Assembly (NCBI GenBank): GCA_002712335.1
Contig: PATI01000038.1
Span: forward strand, 1-49,371
Length of the DNA stretch: 49,371 nt
DNA from: Rhodospirillaceae bacterium
Lineage (GTDB): Bacteria; Pseudomonadota; Alphaproteobacteria; MPNO01; UBA2964
Reading direction: 5' to 3'
The position numbers and the translations under genes are program-made. This document shows, piece by piece, positions 17,676 through 26,767 of this stretch. The notes under the pieces are model-generated. The model worked only from the letters and a program-made list of their open reading frames with translations, searched no databases and was not told the origin of the DNA. Every line of letters starts with the position of its first letter. The stretch's first letter is position 1.

Positions 17676-18806
17676 ATGACTAGTATCACAAAAACAAACC
17701 CCCTTTATAACAATAATAAGTTAAAATTAGGGATCATCGGAATGAATTGTTCGCATGGTTCAACCATAACCACCGCAGATAATACTTGGAAAATGACATG
17801 GCCGGAAACTGTTGAGGTTGCCAAAATGGCCGACAAATCCGGTTTCGAGGTGCTATTACCTGTTGCACGTTGGAAGGGCTATGGTGGAACAACAAATTTC
17901 AACAACCGAACCTTTGAAACTTTCAACTGGGCCTCAGCTGTCTCTGCTATCACCGAATATAGCTGCATTTTCTCCACTGCGCACGTGCCACTCATTCACC
18001 CGGTTTCTGCAGCGAAACAATGTGCAACCATAGACCATATTTCTGGAGGGCGTTTTGCCTTAAATATTGTCTGCGGCTGGTTTAAGAATGAATTTGAAAT
18101 GTTTGGTGCTCAATGGAATGAACACGAGGTTCGTTATGAATATGCTACCGAATGGCTTCGATTTTTAAAAAAGATATGGACTTCCGAAAAAGAATTCGAC
18201 TTTAAAGGGCGTTGGTTCAATTCTAAATCTGTCTGGAGCGAGCCCAAGCCAATACAAAAGCCGATGCCACCCGTAATGAATGCTGGAGGGTCAGTGGCAG
18301 GAAAAAAGTTTGCGGCCACTCAAACAGATATGAATTTTGTATTGTTGAAAGAGAGGAATATTGAGGGTGGCAAAGCACAAGTGGACAAGCTAAAGATGAT
18401 GGCAAAGGAGATTGGCCGAAATATTCAGGTATGGATCCACGTCTATGTCGTCTGCAGGGAAACAGAAAAAGAGGCTAAAGACTATGCTGATTACTATATT
18501 GTTGAAAAAGGTGACAATGTCGCAGTAAATAATTTACTTGAGATTTTTGGAATGCAGTCCGAGACATTACCATCCGATGTTTTAAACAAGTTTCGCAGAC
18601 ATTTTATTGGCGGACACGGCGGTTATCCTTTAATCGGGACGCCCGAGCAAATAGTCGACGGCATGAATGACCTCATCAAAATGGGTATCAACGGTATTTT
18701 AATATCATGGGTAGACTATAAAAAAGAATGTCAGCAATGGATTGATGATATCATGCCATTAATGGAACAGAACGGACAAAGAGAATCTAAGCCTTCCCTG
18801 GAATAA
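17676..18806 (+). CDS. LLM-class flavin-dependent monooxygenase (RutA/SfnG-like)
   Basis: The protein of about 376 residues has the bacterial luciferase-like TIM barrel. Recognisable parts are the ETVEVAKMADKSGFE helix, the ATIDHISGGRFALNIVCGW stretch (a hallmark of the RutA/dimethylsulfone-monooxygenase branch), the KPIQKPMPPVMNAGGS phosphate-binding region, and a C-terminal GTPEQIVDGM segment. Such enzymes use FMNH2 and O2 to oxidise small N- or S-containing or pyrimidine-like compounds, and need a separate flavin reductase, not seen here. A TTG at 17643 could lengthen it; the ATG at 17676 is preferred. No other rut genes are present, so uracil use is not supported. Confidence 0.85.
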   Translation: MTSITKTNPLYNNNKLKLGIIGMNCSHGSTITTADNTWKMTWPETVEVAKMADKSGFEVLLPVARWKGYGGTTNFNNRTFETFNWASAVSAITEYSCIFSTAHVPLIHPVSAAKQCATIDHISGGRFALNIVCGWFKNEFEMFGAQWNEHEVRYEYATEWLRFLKKIWTSEKEFDFKGRWFNSKSVWSEPKPIQKPMPPVMNAGGSVAGKKFAATQTDMNFVLLKERNIEGGKAQVDKLKMMAKEIGRNIQVWIHVYVVCRETEKEAKDYADYYIVEKGDNVAVNNLLEIFGMQSETLPSDVLNKFRRHFIGGHGGYPLIGTPEQIVDGMNDLIKMGINGILISWVDYKKECQQWIDDIMPLMEQNGQRESKPSLE

Positions 18807-18854
18807 TTTTTTTAAAATTAATTAAAACTTAGGGCTCATTAGTCGCAGGAATTA

Positions 18855-19835
18855 TTAGGTATCTAGGGTATTATGGATAAATAATTCTTCTGCCTCATAG
18901 GGATTATCTATTAGGCCTTGGTCATGGGAATATTTTATAAACCTTGAAATATTATCGCGATTTTTTGTAAACCCGTTAGGCCACAAATTACCTGCGAAGA
19001 GTTGAGCTTCTTCCTCATAAAGATGGCGTCCCCAGGCTAAACGTGACCAATTAGGGTCCTCGTAATAGCCCTCGGCTAAATCACGGGCATCGTTAAACGT
19101 TTTTATCAACTCTCTTCCAAGTTCTGGCATGGCATCAGCAAGATCTTGATGCATTACAATTACATGCATAATTGGAAAGTCACCAACCTGTTTATAATAT
19201 TTTAATTCCTCAGCTTTGCTATCAGCAAATAGGTGCCGCGCTCTAGTTTCACCTGTGGCGACTGAATGGGGGGGGTGTGGCAAGAAAAAAGCGTCAATGT
19301 TTCCGGTTTCTAGCAAATAACCGAGCTGTTCACGGTCACCGATAAAATCAGTTTTAACTCCCGCTTTAGTTTTAAATTTGACTTTTTCTTTCGCGGTCAA
19401 TAACCATTGAATTTCTTCCCAGGGAACATCATAAAAAAATTTTAAATCACCTTTAGCCAGAAGCGATAAAGTTGTCTGAAAAGAGCTGATAGCTACTCTC
19501 TTTCCTACCAAATCTCTGGGATGCCAAAGTTCTGAGTCGGGGTGAACCCACATTTGACTTTGGCTAAAAAGCCGGCGCGGAAAAACCGGGATGGCAGTAA
19601 GCGGTAACTTTCTTTCTTTAGCCATGAGATAGCTCGACATAGAAAATTCTGCGATATCAAATTCATGTTTATGGATCATTCGTCCATGACGGTCATTACC
19701 ATCTCTAAAACTAGTGCCTTGTCCGACCTGTTTTACGTCAAATACAATGTCCTTAGGAGGTATGGCAGTGCCATCATAAAAAGGTAGATGCCTGTCATAA
19801 CGATCCAGTGCAATCTTCAGTGTTCTTTTTACCAT
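18855..19835 (-). CDS. 4,5-dihydroxyphthalate decarboxylase-like protein (periplasmic-binding-protein fold)
   Basis: The 326-residue protein resembles 4,5-dihydroxyphthalate decarboxylase: a DRYDRHLPFYDG opening, the EFDIAEFSMSSYLM segment near residue 60, PVFPRRLFSQSQMWVH near 84-99, and HPRDLVGKRVAISSFQ near 104-119. The fold is that of a substrate-binding protein, but there is no signal peptide, so it is cytosolic. In phthalate catabolism the family decarboxylates 4,5-dihydroxyphthalate to protocatechuate; relatives of unknown function are common. It is divergent from a Rieske oxygenase across 167 bases, a pairing that fits aromatic-acid degradation. The ATG has AGGA just upstream. Precise substrate is inferred only from family and context. 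Confidence 0.75.
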   Translation of the reverse strand: MVKRTLKIALDRYDRHLPFYDGTAIPPKDIVFDVKQVGQGTSFRDGNDRHGRMIHKHEFDIAEFSMSSYLMAKERKLPLTAIPVFPRRLFSQSQMWVHPDSELWHPRDLVGKRVAISSFQTTLSLLAKGDLKFFYDVPWEEIQWLLTAKEKVKFKTKAGVKTDFIGDREQLGYLLETGNIDAFFLPHPPHSVATGETRARHLFADSKAEELKYYKQVGDFPIMHVIVMHQDLADAMPELGRELIKTFNDARDLAEGYYEDPNWSRLAWGRHLYEEEAQLFAGNLWPNGFTKNRDNISRFIKYSHDQGLIDNPYEAEELFIHNTLDT

Positions 19836-20002
19836 TTTCCTGATCCGTACCTTTAAAAAATGAATTTCGACGAGTTAAAATCTAAATATAACTTCAGTTA
19901 AAAAAATAACACGGGTTTTATTGACTCTTAGAGGAGTCTTTTCCTATTTTTATCAAAAATTAATTTGGTTAATTAAATTCGAATTTATAACAGGTAGACT
20001 AG

Positions 20003-21184
20003 ATGACTACTATTAGAGAGTCCGGCTATGGACGAAACGCCGTTGTCCCTCCTGAGGACACCGTTCTTACTCACGTGGGCTTGGGCACCCCAATGGGAGA
20101 GCTGCTGAGAAGATATTGGCAACCGGTCTGCATGTCTTCTGAACTTGCAGATTTACCCAAGTTTATCAAAATACTTGATGAAGAGTTAGTTGCCTACCGA
20201 GATAAATCGGGCAATGTTGGTGTCCTGGGAGCTCATTGTTGTCATCGGGGAACATCTTTGGAATATGGACGCATTGAAAAAAATGGGCTTCGGTGTTGCT
20301 ATCATGGATGGTTATTCAATTCTGAAGGGCAGTGTCTCGACCAACCAGGGGAACCCAAAGAAAGTAATTACAAGGACGAAATCAACCAACCTTGGTACCC
20401 GGCCCAAGAATATAAGGGCCTGGTATTCGCTTACATGGGTCCGTTAGATAAGAAACCCTTACTTCCAAAATATGATGTATTGGAAGACAAAAATGCTGAT
20501 TACCTTGCCTATCGAAATTTTAGCCGAGGGGAAGTGGCGAAATGTAATTGGCTTCAATTACAGGAGAACGCGGCGGACCCAGTGCATACGAATATCCTGC
20601 ACGGATGGAATCCCGGTTTATTTGAGTTTTCAGAAGTCATGGCTGTAGAACCAACTTACGATTATAAACACGCCAACACCCACGTATCCTATATCCGTAC
20701 CACCGATCTTGACAGCGGGTATAAATTAACACGCACTTCTACGATATTTGTACCGACAGCAAGATCCGTTCCACCAACAGAGGTCACCGGCACTGACCCC
20801 GACCGTGAGACAGAACGTGCCCGAATGGTTGGCTGGTGGGTTCCTGTTGACAATGAAAATACTATTGGATTTCACGTAGAACTAATTGACCCTGATAAAA
20901 AGATATTTCAACCGCCAGACGCACCCCTTGTTCGCTCATACGAGGAAAAACAAAGAGCACCAGATGATTGGGAGGCTCAGACTAGCCAGAGACCTATTGC
21001 AAGACATGCTTTGGAACATCTAGCTACTTCGGACCGGGGGGTTGCCTTATTTCGGCGCCACCTTCGTGAAGCAATAAAGATGATGGAAAATGGCGAAGAT
21101 CCGCCGGGCGTCGCTCGCAAACCAAATCAAGAGCTAATTGTAGTGCCATCTGGTAATGAGGTAATTGCCCCCGATCAGGCCTGA
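20003..21184 (+). CDS. Rieske [2Fe-2S] aromatic-ring oxygenase, large (alpha) subunit
   Basis: The 393-residue protein has the N-terminal Rieske domain with Cys79-x-His81 and Cys98-x2-His101 as cluster ligands, and the catalytic domain with the mononuclear iron motif Asn182 ... Asp192, His195, His200. It resembles phthalate 4,5-dioxygenase-type one-component alpha subunits. These hydroxylate or demethylate aromatic substrates using electrons from a reductase. No reductase or ferredoxin gene is nearby. AGGT precedes the ATG. It is divergent from the decarboxylase-like gene, and ends 11 bases from the convergent amidohydrolase gene. Substrate uncertain; phthalate-like acids are one possibility. 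Confidence 0.87.
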   Translation: MTTIRESGYGRNAVVPPEDTVLTHVGLGTPMGELLRRYWQPVCMSSELADLPKFIKILDEELVAYRDKSGNVGVLGAHCCHRGTSLEYGRIEKNGLRCCYHGWLFNSEGQCLDQPGEPKESNYKDEINQPWYPAQEYKGLVFAYMGPLDKKPLLPKYDVLEDKNADYLAYRNFSRGEVAKCNWLQLQENAADPVHTNILHGWNPGLFEFSEVMAVEPTYDYKHANTHVSYIRTTDLDSGYKLTRTSTIFVPTARSVPPTEVTGTDPDRETERARMVGWWVPVDNENTIGFHVELIDPDKKIFQPPDAPLVRSYEEKQRAPDDWEAQTSQRPIARHALEHLATSDRGVALFRRHLREAIKMMENGEDPPGVARKPNQELIVVPSGNEVIAPDQA

Positions 21185-21195
21185 TCTTTATTACT

Positions 21196-22917
21196 CTATG
21201 CGGGGCAACTCTGCGGACCCCGAACTAATTTTCCTGCCAATAGACCTGTAGACTCGCCATCTATATAAGTTGCCATCCCATTCAAATAAGTGGCTTTATA
21301 ACCTTGACCTTTCTGCATCAGACGACGTCCTCCCTTTGGAAGATCATATGTCAAATAAGGATAGCTCTGTCCCAGCTTATCATAATCAATAATATTGATA
21401 TCCGCTTTATACCCAATAGCGATACGACCGCGATCATGGAGACCTATAGCCTCAGCTGTAGCACTTGTTATCCACCTTACGAGCCACGCTAGATCAATTC
21501 TACCATTTTTACGATCACGGCCCCAGTGAGTGAGAACAAAGGTTGGGTAACCAGAATCTGAAATATGGCCCACGTGAGCACCGCCATCACTCAAACCCAG
21601 ACAACTCCGGGGATGCTTTATCATTTCGTGACAAGCATCTAAATTATAATCAGCATAATTAGTATTAGGAGAAAACAAAAATGCGCTACCATTATCTTCT
21701 AACAATAAATCGTACATGAGGTCTAATGGATCGCGGCCCATTCTTTTTGACATATTGAGAACCGAGTCCTTCTCAGGTGGCTCATAGTTCGGCGGATTTC
21801 CAAGACGAAAAGTGAATTGAAAATTAGCAGTCCTCTGTATCAATCGTTCACTTTTATGTTCTGGTTTTTCAGTCAAAAGTTTTTTCCGGAATTCTGGGTT
21901 TCGCATAATAGAAACCTTCTCTTCAAGAGTTTTATCCGCGATAGCCTTATAGGAAGGATGCAGGTAAAATGCATTCTGGCTCAAACTGAGTCCATAAATA
22001 GCACCAATGGACCGAGGAGCAATTTGAGCACGCATTTCTAGGCCCTGACCACATGCCTCATCAATTCCTGCCATAATATCTTTCCACCCTTTTGGATCCC
22101 GGTGCCGTTGAGTAACGGTTATTGACAATGGGCGCCCGGAGTTCCGCATAATTCTCTGCCACATTTCTATTTCTTCATGGCGTTCATCCGCGCTGAATTC
22201 TCCTATCATTTGCATCACGCCACTTCCGGCATCTCTAAGACCCAATGCAATGCCAGAAAGCTCATTTTCTCGGGCCCTTAGAGTTGGTGTTGGATCTCCT
22301 TTTACTGTCATATGGTTTAAAGAGCGGGAGGTAGTGAAACCAAAACCACCTGCCTTCATGGCCTCAGTAGCTAAAAGACGCATGGCTTGTATGTCTTCCT
22401 TATTTGCATCTTCAAGATTCAGGGCACGTTCTCCCATGACAAATACCCTTAATGCGGCATGGGGTAATTGCGCACAAAGGTCTATATCATGTTTACGCCG
22501 ATCAAGAGCGTTCAAGTAGTCTGGAAAAGACTCCCAGTCCCATTCAAGGCCCTCATGCAAAGCTGAACCGGGGATTTCCTCTACACCTTCCATAAGATCA
22601 ATAAGACTTTGCCTATCCTTAGCGCGAACTGGAGCAAATCCCACTCCGCAATTACCAAAAGCGGTAGTTGTCACTCCATGCCAACTCGAAGGTACAAGGC
22701 GTTCTTCCCATGTAGCCTGTCCGTCATAATGTGTGTGAATATCTACAAAGCCCGGAGTAACCAACATTCCTTTGGCTTCTACTTCCTGTTGAGCTCGACC
22801 GGATACTTTTCCTACTGCAACAATTTTACCTGAACTAACCGCAATATCGCCTTCAAAAATTCCTTCGCCGCTTCCGTCTGCGATATTACCATTTCTAATT
22901 ATTAGATCAAAATCCAT
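21196..22917 (-). CDS. amidohydrolase, N-acyl-D-amino-acid deacylase family
   Basis: The protein of about 573 residues opens with FDLIIRNGNIADGSG, typical of D-aminoacylase and dihydroorotase-like enzymes. Metal ligands are visible: His61-Thr-His63 in DIHTHYDGQ and Cys90 in GNCG, a ligand specific to the D-aminoacylase branch. A later GLSDGGAHVGH segment supplies the catalytic Asp. It would hydrolyse an N-acyl or amide bond in the cytosol. The frame extends to 22941, but the ATG at 22917 has GGGG eight bases before it and matches the family N-terminus. Neighbours (Rieske oxygenase, 2-hydroxy-acid dehydrogenase) suggest catabolism. Confidence 0.87.
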   Translation of the reverse strand: MDFDLIIRNGNIADGSGEGIFEGDIAVSSGKIVAVGKVSGRAQQEVEAKGMLVTPGFVDIHTHYDGQATWEERLVPSSWHGVTTTAFGNCGVGFAPVRAKDRQSLIDLMEGVEEIPGSALHEGLEWDWESFPDYLNALDRRKHDIDLCAQLPHAALRVFVMGERALNLEDANKEDIQAMRLLATEAMKAGGFGFTTSRSLNHMTVKGDPTPTLRARENELSGIALGLRDAGSGVMQMIGEFSADERHEEIEMWQRIMRNSGRPLSITVTQRHRDPKGWKDIMAGIDEACGQGLEMRAQIAPRSIGAIYGLSLSQNAFYLHPSYKAIADKTLEEKVSIMRNPEFRKKLLTEKPEHKSERLIQRTANFQFTFRLGNPPNYEPPEKDSVLNMSKRMGRDPLDLMYDLLLEDNGSAFLFSPNTNYADYNLDACHEMIKHPRSCLGLSDGGAHVGHISDSGYPTFVLTHWGRDRKNGRIDLAWLVRWITSATAEAIGLHDRGRIAIGYKADINIIDYDKLGQSYPYLTYDLPKGGRRLMQKGQGYKATYLNGMATYIDGESTGLLAGKLVRGPQSCPA

Positions 22918-23009
22918 AGTGGACCCCATTAATGCGAACATAGTTTACTAATTAATAAACCAAAGGCTTTTAGGTATAATATCCTAGAATTGTCTTTATC
23001 TATATATCT

Positions 23010-24272
23010 TTAATCTAAACTAGAAAAATTCTCTCGTGAATAGGCCCCCGGATGACGAACCGTGACTGCCCTTAGGTCTTCGATACAATGGCACCCAAGT
23101 TGTCCTAACGTGGCACTTAAGTCATCTTTTAAAAGGTTTATTAAATGGCCTGGTCCTCGTGCACCCAACGCCCCCAAACTCCAAAGAAAAGCTTTGCCAG
23201 AGAAGCCAGCATTAGCACCCAGCGCAATTGCACGGGCTACATCTACCCCTGAGCGGATACCACTATCAACGATAATTTCTGCTTTTCCATTCACTTGCTC
23301 GGAAATAACCGGAAGAGCATCTATTGACGCTGGAAGAGCGTCTATTTGTCGACCACCGTGATTGGTAACCACTAGTCCGTCAATTCCCGCAGCAATCGCC
23401 CTTTTAGCATCTTCAGGATGTAGAACACCTTTGATCAGCAATGGCCCCTTCCATGCATTTCTGTAAAGAGCCACTTCCTCCCATGTAAAAGCACCACCAG
23501 ATTCCGCCTGAATAAATTCAGTCGACTCCTGAATACCCGTTCGACCTTCCATATATGGACGTAGGCTAACAAATCTTGGAATACCGTTCCTTAACATTGA
23601 AAAAAGCCAGGATGGTGAAGTCATTGCATCCAATCTTAGTCTATTTGTGAGTTTAAATGGTGCCATGATACCGCTTTTCACTTCCCTGGGGCGTGTAGTC
23701 CTGACAGGAGAATCCCAAGTCAGCATTAAAGCCTTAACACCAGCCGCCTCGGCACGCTTTACAAGATCTAATCCAATTAAATGGTTCTTCCTTGGAAAAC
23801 GATATAACTGGAGCCATAGCACATCAGGCGCAATAGTCGCAGCCTGCTCAATGGTAATTGCGGAGAGGACACCAAGTGTATAGGGGACCCCGGCAGCTTG
23901 GGCAGCCCTAGCGAAATAGGTCTCCGCTCCTGGAAACCCTGTTCCCGGGCCTCCAATCGGAGATATACCAACGGGAGCGGAATAACTTTTGCCAAAAAGC
24001 GTTACATTCGTTGGAGGAGGTTCGACCACCCTCCCATATCTTGGTACCAATTCTATGGAGTCAAATGCATCCCAATTTCGTATAATTCCTTTGTCACTGC
24101 CCGCACCACCATCAACATATTCAAAAGCAAAATTAGGAAGTTTTTTGCGGGCCCGGGTGCGTAAATCTTGGGCAGTAGGAAACCTTCTCTTAAGCTTGCG
24201 TTGCGCAGGTAAAATTAGATTCTCGTTGACTGTTTTCTTTTTTATATTAGCAAAAGTCGACGTATCGGCCAT
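23010..24272 (-). CDS. FMN-dependent alpha-hydroxy-acid oxidase/dehydrogenase (LldD/glycolate-oxidase family)
   Basis: The 420-residue protein has the FMN-binding barrel of this family. Signatures: FPTAQDLRTRARKKLP and the FEYVDGGAGSD active-site loop (about 49-59), LQLYR with Tyr157, TWDSPV (185-190), Lys281 in LLIKGVL, and NHGGRQID with catalytic His305. It oxidises L-2-hydroxy acids such as lactate, glycolate or mandelate to 2-oxo acids. It is separated by 92 bases from the amidohydrolase gene on the same strand and is read into it. The 147-base AT-rich gap upstream, before rfbC, holds no gene. The acceptor (O2 or quinone) and substrate cannot be told. Confidence 0.88.
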   Translation of the reverse strand: MADTSTFANIKKKTVNENLILPAQRKLKRRFPTAQDLRTRARKKLPNFAFEYVDGGAGSDKGIIRNWDAFDSIELVPRYGRVVEPPPTNVTLFGKSYSAPVGISPIGGPGTGFPGAETYFARAAQAAGVPYTLGVLSAITIEQAATIAPDVLWLQLYRFPRKNHLIGLDLVKRAEAAGVKALMLTWDSPVRTTRPREVKSGIMAPFKLTNRLRLDAMTSPSWLFSMLRNGIPRFVSLRPYMEGRTGIQESTEFIQAESGGAFTWEEVALYRNAWKGPLLIKGVLHPEDAKRAIAAGIDGLVVTNHGGRQIDALPASIDALPVISEQVNGKAEIIVDSGIRSGVDVARAIALGANAGFSGKAFLWSLGALGARGPGHLINLLKDDLSATLGQLGCHCIEDLRAVTVRHPGAYSRENFSSLD

Positions 24273-24419
24273 TCTTATACCCTACATTAGCCAAGAATTA
24301 TTTTCATCATTACTCTCAGAGTTATTCTGAGCTTCTTTTCCAAACATTAATTTGAATTTAATAGCTTTAAAACGATATATTTTAAACTTTATATAATTCT
24401 CAAATTTCTGATATCAGGA

Positions 24420-24968
24420 TTAATCAAAGACTTCACCATCAATTAAGTTTTCTCCAACAGCATCCTTTTGTGATAGCATCGGTTTACCCTCAATCGGCCA
24501 GTCTATATTTATTAATTTATCATCCCAACGGATACAACGCTCTAGTTTAGGGTCATAAAATTCAGTTGTTTTATATATAATTTCTGCCGTCTTTGACATC
24601 GTCAAAAAACCGTGTGCGAATCCCTCTGGAATCCAAATTTGTTTTCGATTCTCTTCAGATAAAATTTCGCCTACCCATTGACCAAATGTTGGTGAAGATT
24701 TTCGAATGTCGACCGCTACATCAAAAACTTGACCCCTAATTACTCTGGCTAACTTCGCCTGTGATTTAGGACGCATTTGGTAGTGGAGACCTCTTAAAAC
24801 GCCTTTTGATGACTTAGAGTGATTATCTTGCAGGAACTCAACCGATGATTTTATCTGGTTTTGGAAAATGAGTTTATTAAAACTCTCATAAAAAAAACCT
24901 CTTACATCTTCGAAGACATCAGGCTCAAGGATTTTTACTTCCGGCAGCCTAGTATTAAAAACCTTCAT
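24420..24968 (-). CDS. rfbC: dTDP-4-dehydrorhamnose 3,5-epimerase
   Basis: The protein of about 182 residues is a cupin-fold epimerase with the family signatures EDVRGFFYESFN (20-31), GVLRGLHYQ with catalytic His62, and IPEGFAHGFLT (113-123). It converts dTDP-4-keto-6-deoxy-glucose to the L-lyxo form in dTDP-L-rhamnose synthesis. The frame extends to a TTG at 24986, but the ATG at 24968, four bases after the rfbA stop, is chosen. It is the last gene of rfbB-D-A-C and of the long polysaccharide array. Confidence 0.93.
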   Translation of the reverse strand: MKVFNTRLPEVKILEPDVFEDVRGFFYESFNKLIFQNQIKSSVEFLQDNHSKSSKGVLRGLHYQMRPKSQAKLARVIRGQVFDVAVDIRKSSPTFGQWVGEILSEENRKQIWIPEGFAHGFLTMSKTAEIIYKTTEFYDPKLERCIRWDDKLINIDWPIEGKPMLSQKDAVGENLIDGEVFD

Positions 24969-24972
24969 GGCA

Positions 24973-25845
24973 TTAGTCCGATGCAATATTCATAAGATAT
25001 TTTCCATAATCATTCATGATCATTGTTTCCGCTAATTTTCTTAACTGCACCGTATCTATCCAATTTTGTTGAAATGCTATTTCCTCTGGGCAGGCTATTT
25101 TCAAACCCTGGCGATGTTGAACAGTTTGAACAAACTGACTAGCTTCCAACAATCTTTCATGCGTTCCCGTATCTAGCCAAGCTACACCTCGCCCAAATTT
25201 TTCAACTGACAAAGTCCTTTGCTTCAAATAATGCTTGTTGATATCCGTAATTTCTAGCTCACCCCTAGGGGATGGCTTAATTAATTTTGCAAATTCAACT
25301 GCTTTTTCATCATAAAAATAAAGGCCGGTTACCGCATAATCAGATTTTGGGGCTATAGGTTTTTCTTCTATACTATTGATTAGCCCCTTTTTATCAAAGC
25401 CCGCGACACCATAACGATTGGGATTATTAACTCTACAAACAAAGATAGTTCCACCTTCTTGACGTTTATTCGCAGCTTTAAGGGACTTATTTAGTGCGTT
25501 CCCGTAAAAAAAGTTATCCCCTAAAATAATTGCAGAAAGGCCTCCATCTAAAAACTTTTCACCTATAATCAGTGCCTGAGCTATACCATCAGGTTTCTCT
25601 TGAATTTCATACTGGATTTTCATTCCCCAATGCGATCCATCACCTAAAAGCTCATTATAAACGGAACTATCTTGTGGCGTAGAAATAATCAAAACTTCAC
25701 GTATTCCCGCTAACATTAGAGTGGTCAGAGAATAATAAATCATGGGCTTATCAAAAATTGGCAGCAGCTGCTTTGAAATAGATTTCGTCACAGGATAAAG
25801 ACGCGTACCTGCCCCCCCCGCTAAAATAATACCCCGACGTTTCAT
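24973..25845 (-). CDS. rfbA: glucose-1-phosphate thymidylyltransferase
   Basis: The 290-residue protein has the nucleotide-binding start GIILAGGAGTRLYPVT (5-20), KPMIYYSL, and the metal-binding GDNFFYG region. It is the usual length of RmlA. It makes dTDP-glucose from dTTP and glucose-1-phosphate, the first step of dTDP-rhamnose synthesis. Its ATG overlaps the rfbD stop by four bases (ATGA), so translation is coupled. Confidence 0.94.
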   Translation of the reverse strand: MKRRGIILAGGAGTRLYPVTKSISKQLLPIFDKPMIYYSLTTLMLAGIREVLIISTPQDSSVYNELLGDGSHWGMKIQYEIQEKPDGIAQALIIGEKFLDGGLSAIILGDNFFYGNALNKSLKAANKRQEGGTIFVCRVNNPNRYGVAGFDKKGLINSIEEKPIAPKSDYAVTGLYFYDEKAVEFAKLIKPSPRGELEITDINKHYLKQRTLSVEKFGRGVAWLDTGTHERLLEASQFVQTVQHRQGLKIACPEEIAFQQNWIDTVQLRKLAETMIMNDYGKYLMNIASD

Positions 25846-26738
25846 TTAGATATTAGTCCTTTTATAATTTCTTTAATCACCGCATCAACCTCCCCTTCCC
25901 AATGAGGAAAATTATAATCTAATTCTCTTTCGAGTTTTCTGGTTGAAAGCAATGAATTCAAAGGCCTTTTAGCAGTTGTAGAAAATTGTTCCGTCGAAAT
26001 TGGAAAAACTGAATCACTATCTAGGTTTAGCCCAAGACCAAATTCCTCAGAACATTGGATTATGTATTTAGCCAAGTCAAACCAAGTTGTCTCTCCCCGC
26101 AAGCTAAGGTGATATATTCCAGATGATAATGGTTTTGTTTTTAATTTATCAATAACTTTAGAGGTTATTTCAGCAATAAAGCTAGCCGTCGTAGGTGCGC
26201 CTTTCTGGTCATTGACTATATGTAAATGGTCCCGTTCCTTAGACAAGTTAATGATCGATTTTATAAAATTTTGTCCATGAGAGCCTACCACCCAGCTGGT
26301 ACGGAAGATAATATATTTACAAGCACTGTCTTGAATTATTTTCTCGCCCGCCAATTTCGACTGGCCATAAACGTTTAGTGGATTAGGCAAATCAATTTCA
26401 CGATAAGAGGATGATTTTCTCCCATCAAAAACATAATCGGTAGAGTAATGAATTAACCATGCATTCCTTTTAAATGCTTCCTCTGAAATAACTTTTAAGC
26501 ATTCAGCGTTTACAGAAAAAGCTTCGTGTTTATTGTTTTCTGCTGCATCAACGTCCGTATAAGCCACCGCGTTAACAATACAATCTGGTTGATATAAAGA
26601 TAAAACATGGCGCACAGAATCAATTATAGAAAAATCAACTTCTCCACGATTACAGGAATATAAAACGCCTAAACGAGGTAAAACTCTGCTTAGCTCTATA
26701 CCAACCTGTCCACTAGCACCGAGAAGTAGTATTTTCAT
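25842..26738 (-). CDS. rfbD: dTDP-4-dehydrorhamnose reductase
   Basis: The 298-residue SDR protein has the Rossmann motif GASGQVG (7-13), the STDYVFDG stretch (99-106) and the catalytic Tyr124-x3-Lys128 (YGQSK). It reduces dTDP-4-keto-L-rhamnose to dTDP-L-rhamnose with NAD(P)H. It follows rfbB by 29 bases and overlaps rfbA by four. Confidence 0.93.
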   Translation of the reverse strand: MKILLLGASGQVGIELSRVLPRLGVLYSCNRGEVDFSIIDSVRHVLSLYQPDCIVNAVAYTDVDAAENNKHEAFSVNAECLKVISEEAFKRNAWLIHYSTDYVFDGRKSSSYREIDLPNPLNVYGQSKLAGEKIIQDSACKYIIFRTSWVVGSHGQNFIKSIINLSKERDHLHIVNDQKGAPTTASFIAEITSKVIDKLKTKPLSSGIYHLSLRGETTWFDLAKYIIQCSEEFGLGLNLDSDSVFPISTEQFSTTAKRPLNSLLSTRKLERELDYNFPHWEGEVDAVIKEIIKGLISK

Positions 26739-26767
26739 AAATGCTGCTCATTGAGTTGAAAAGGAGA

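Noticed and set aside
17676..18806. RutA of a uracil-degrading rut operon
   Set aside because: Sequence resembles the RutA/SfnG branch but no other rut gene is near.
24408..24417. Palindrome CTGATATCAG beside the rfbC stop
   Set aside because: It is short, has no T run after it, and nothing else marks it as a terminator or operator.
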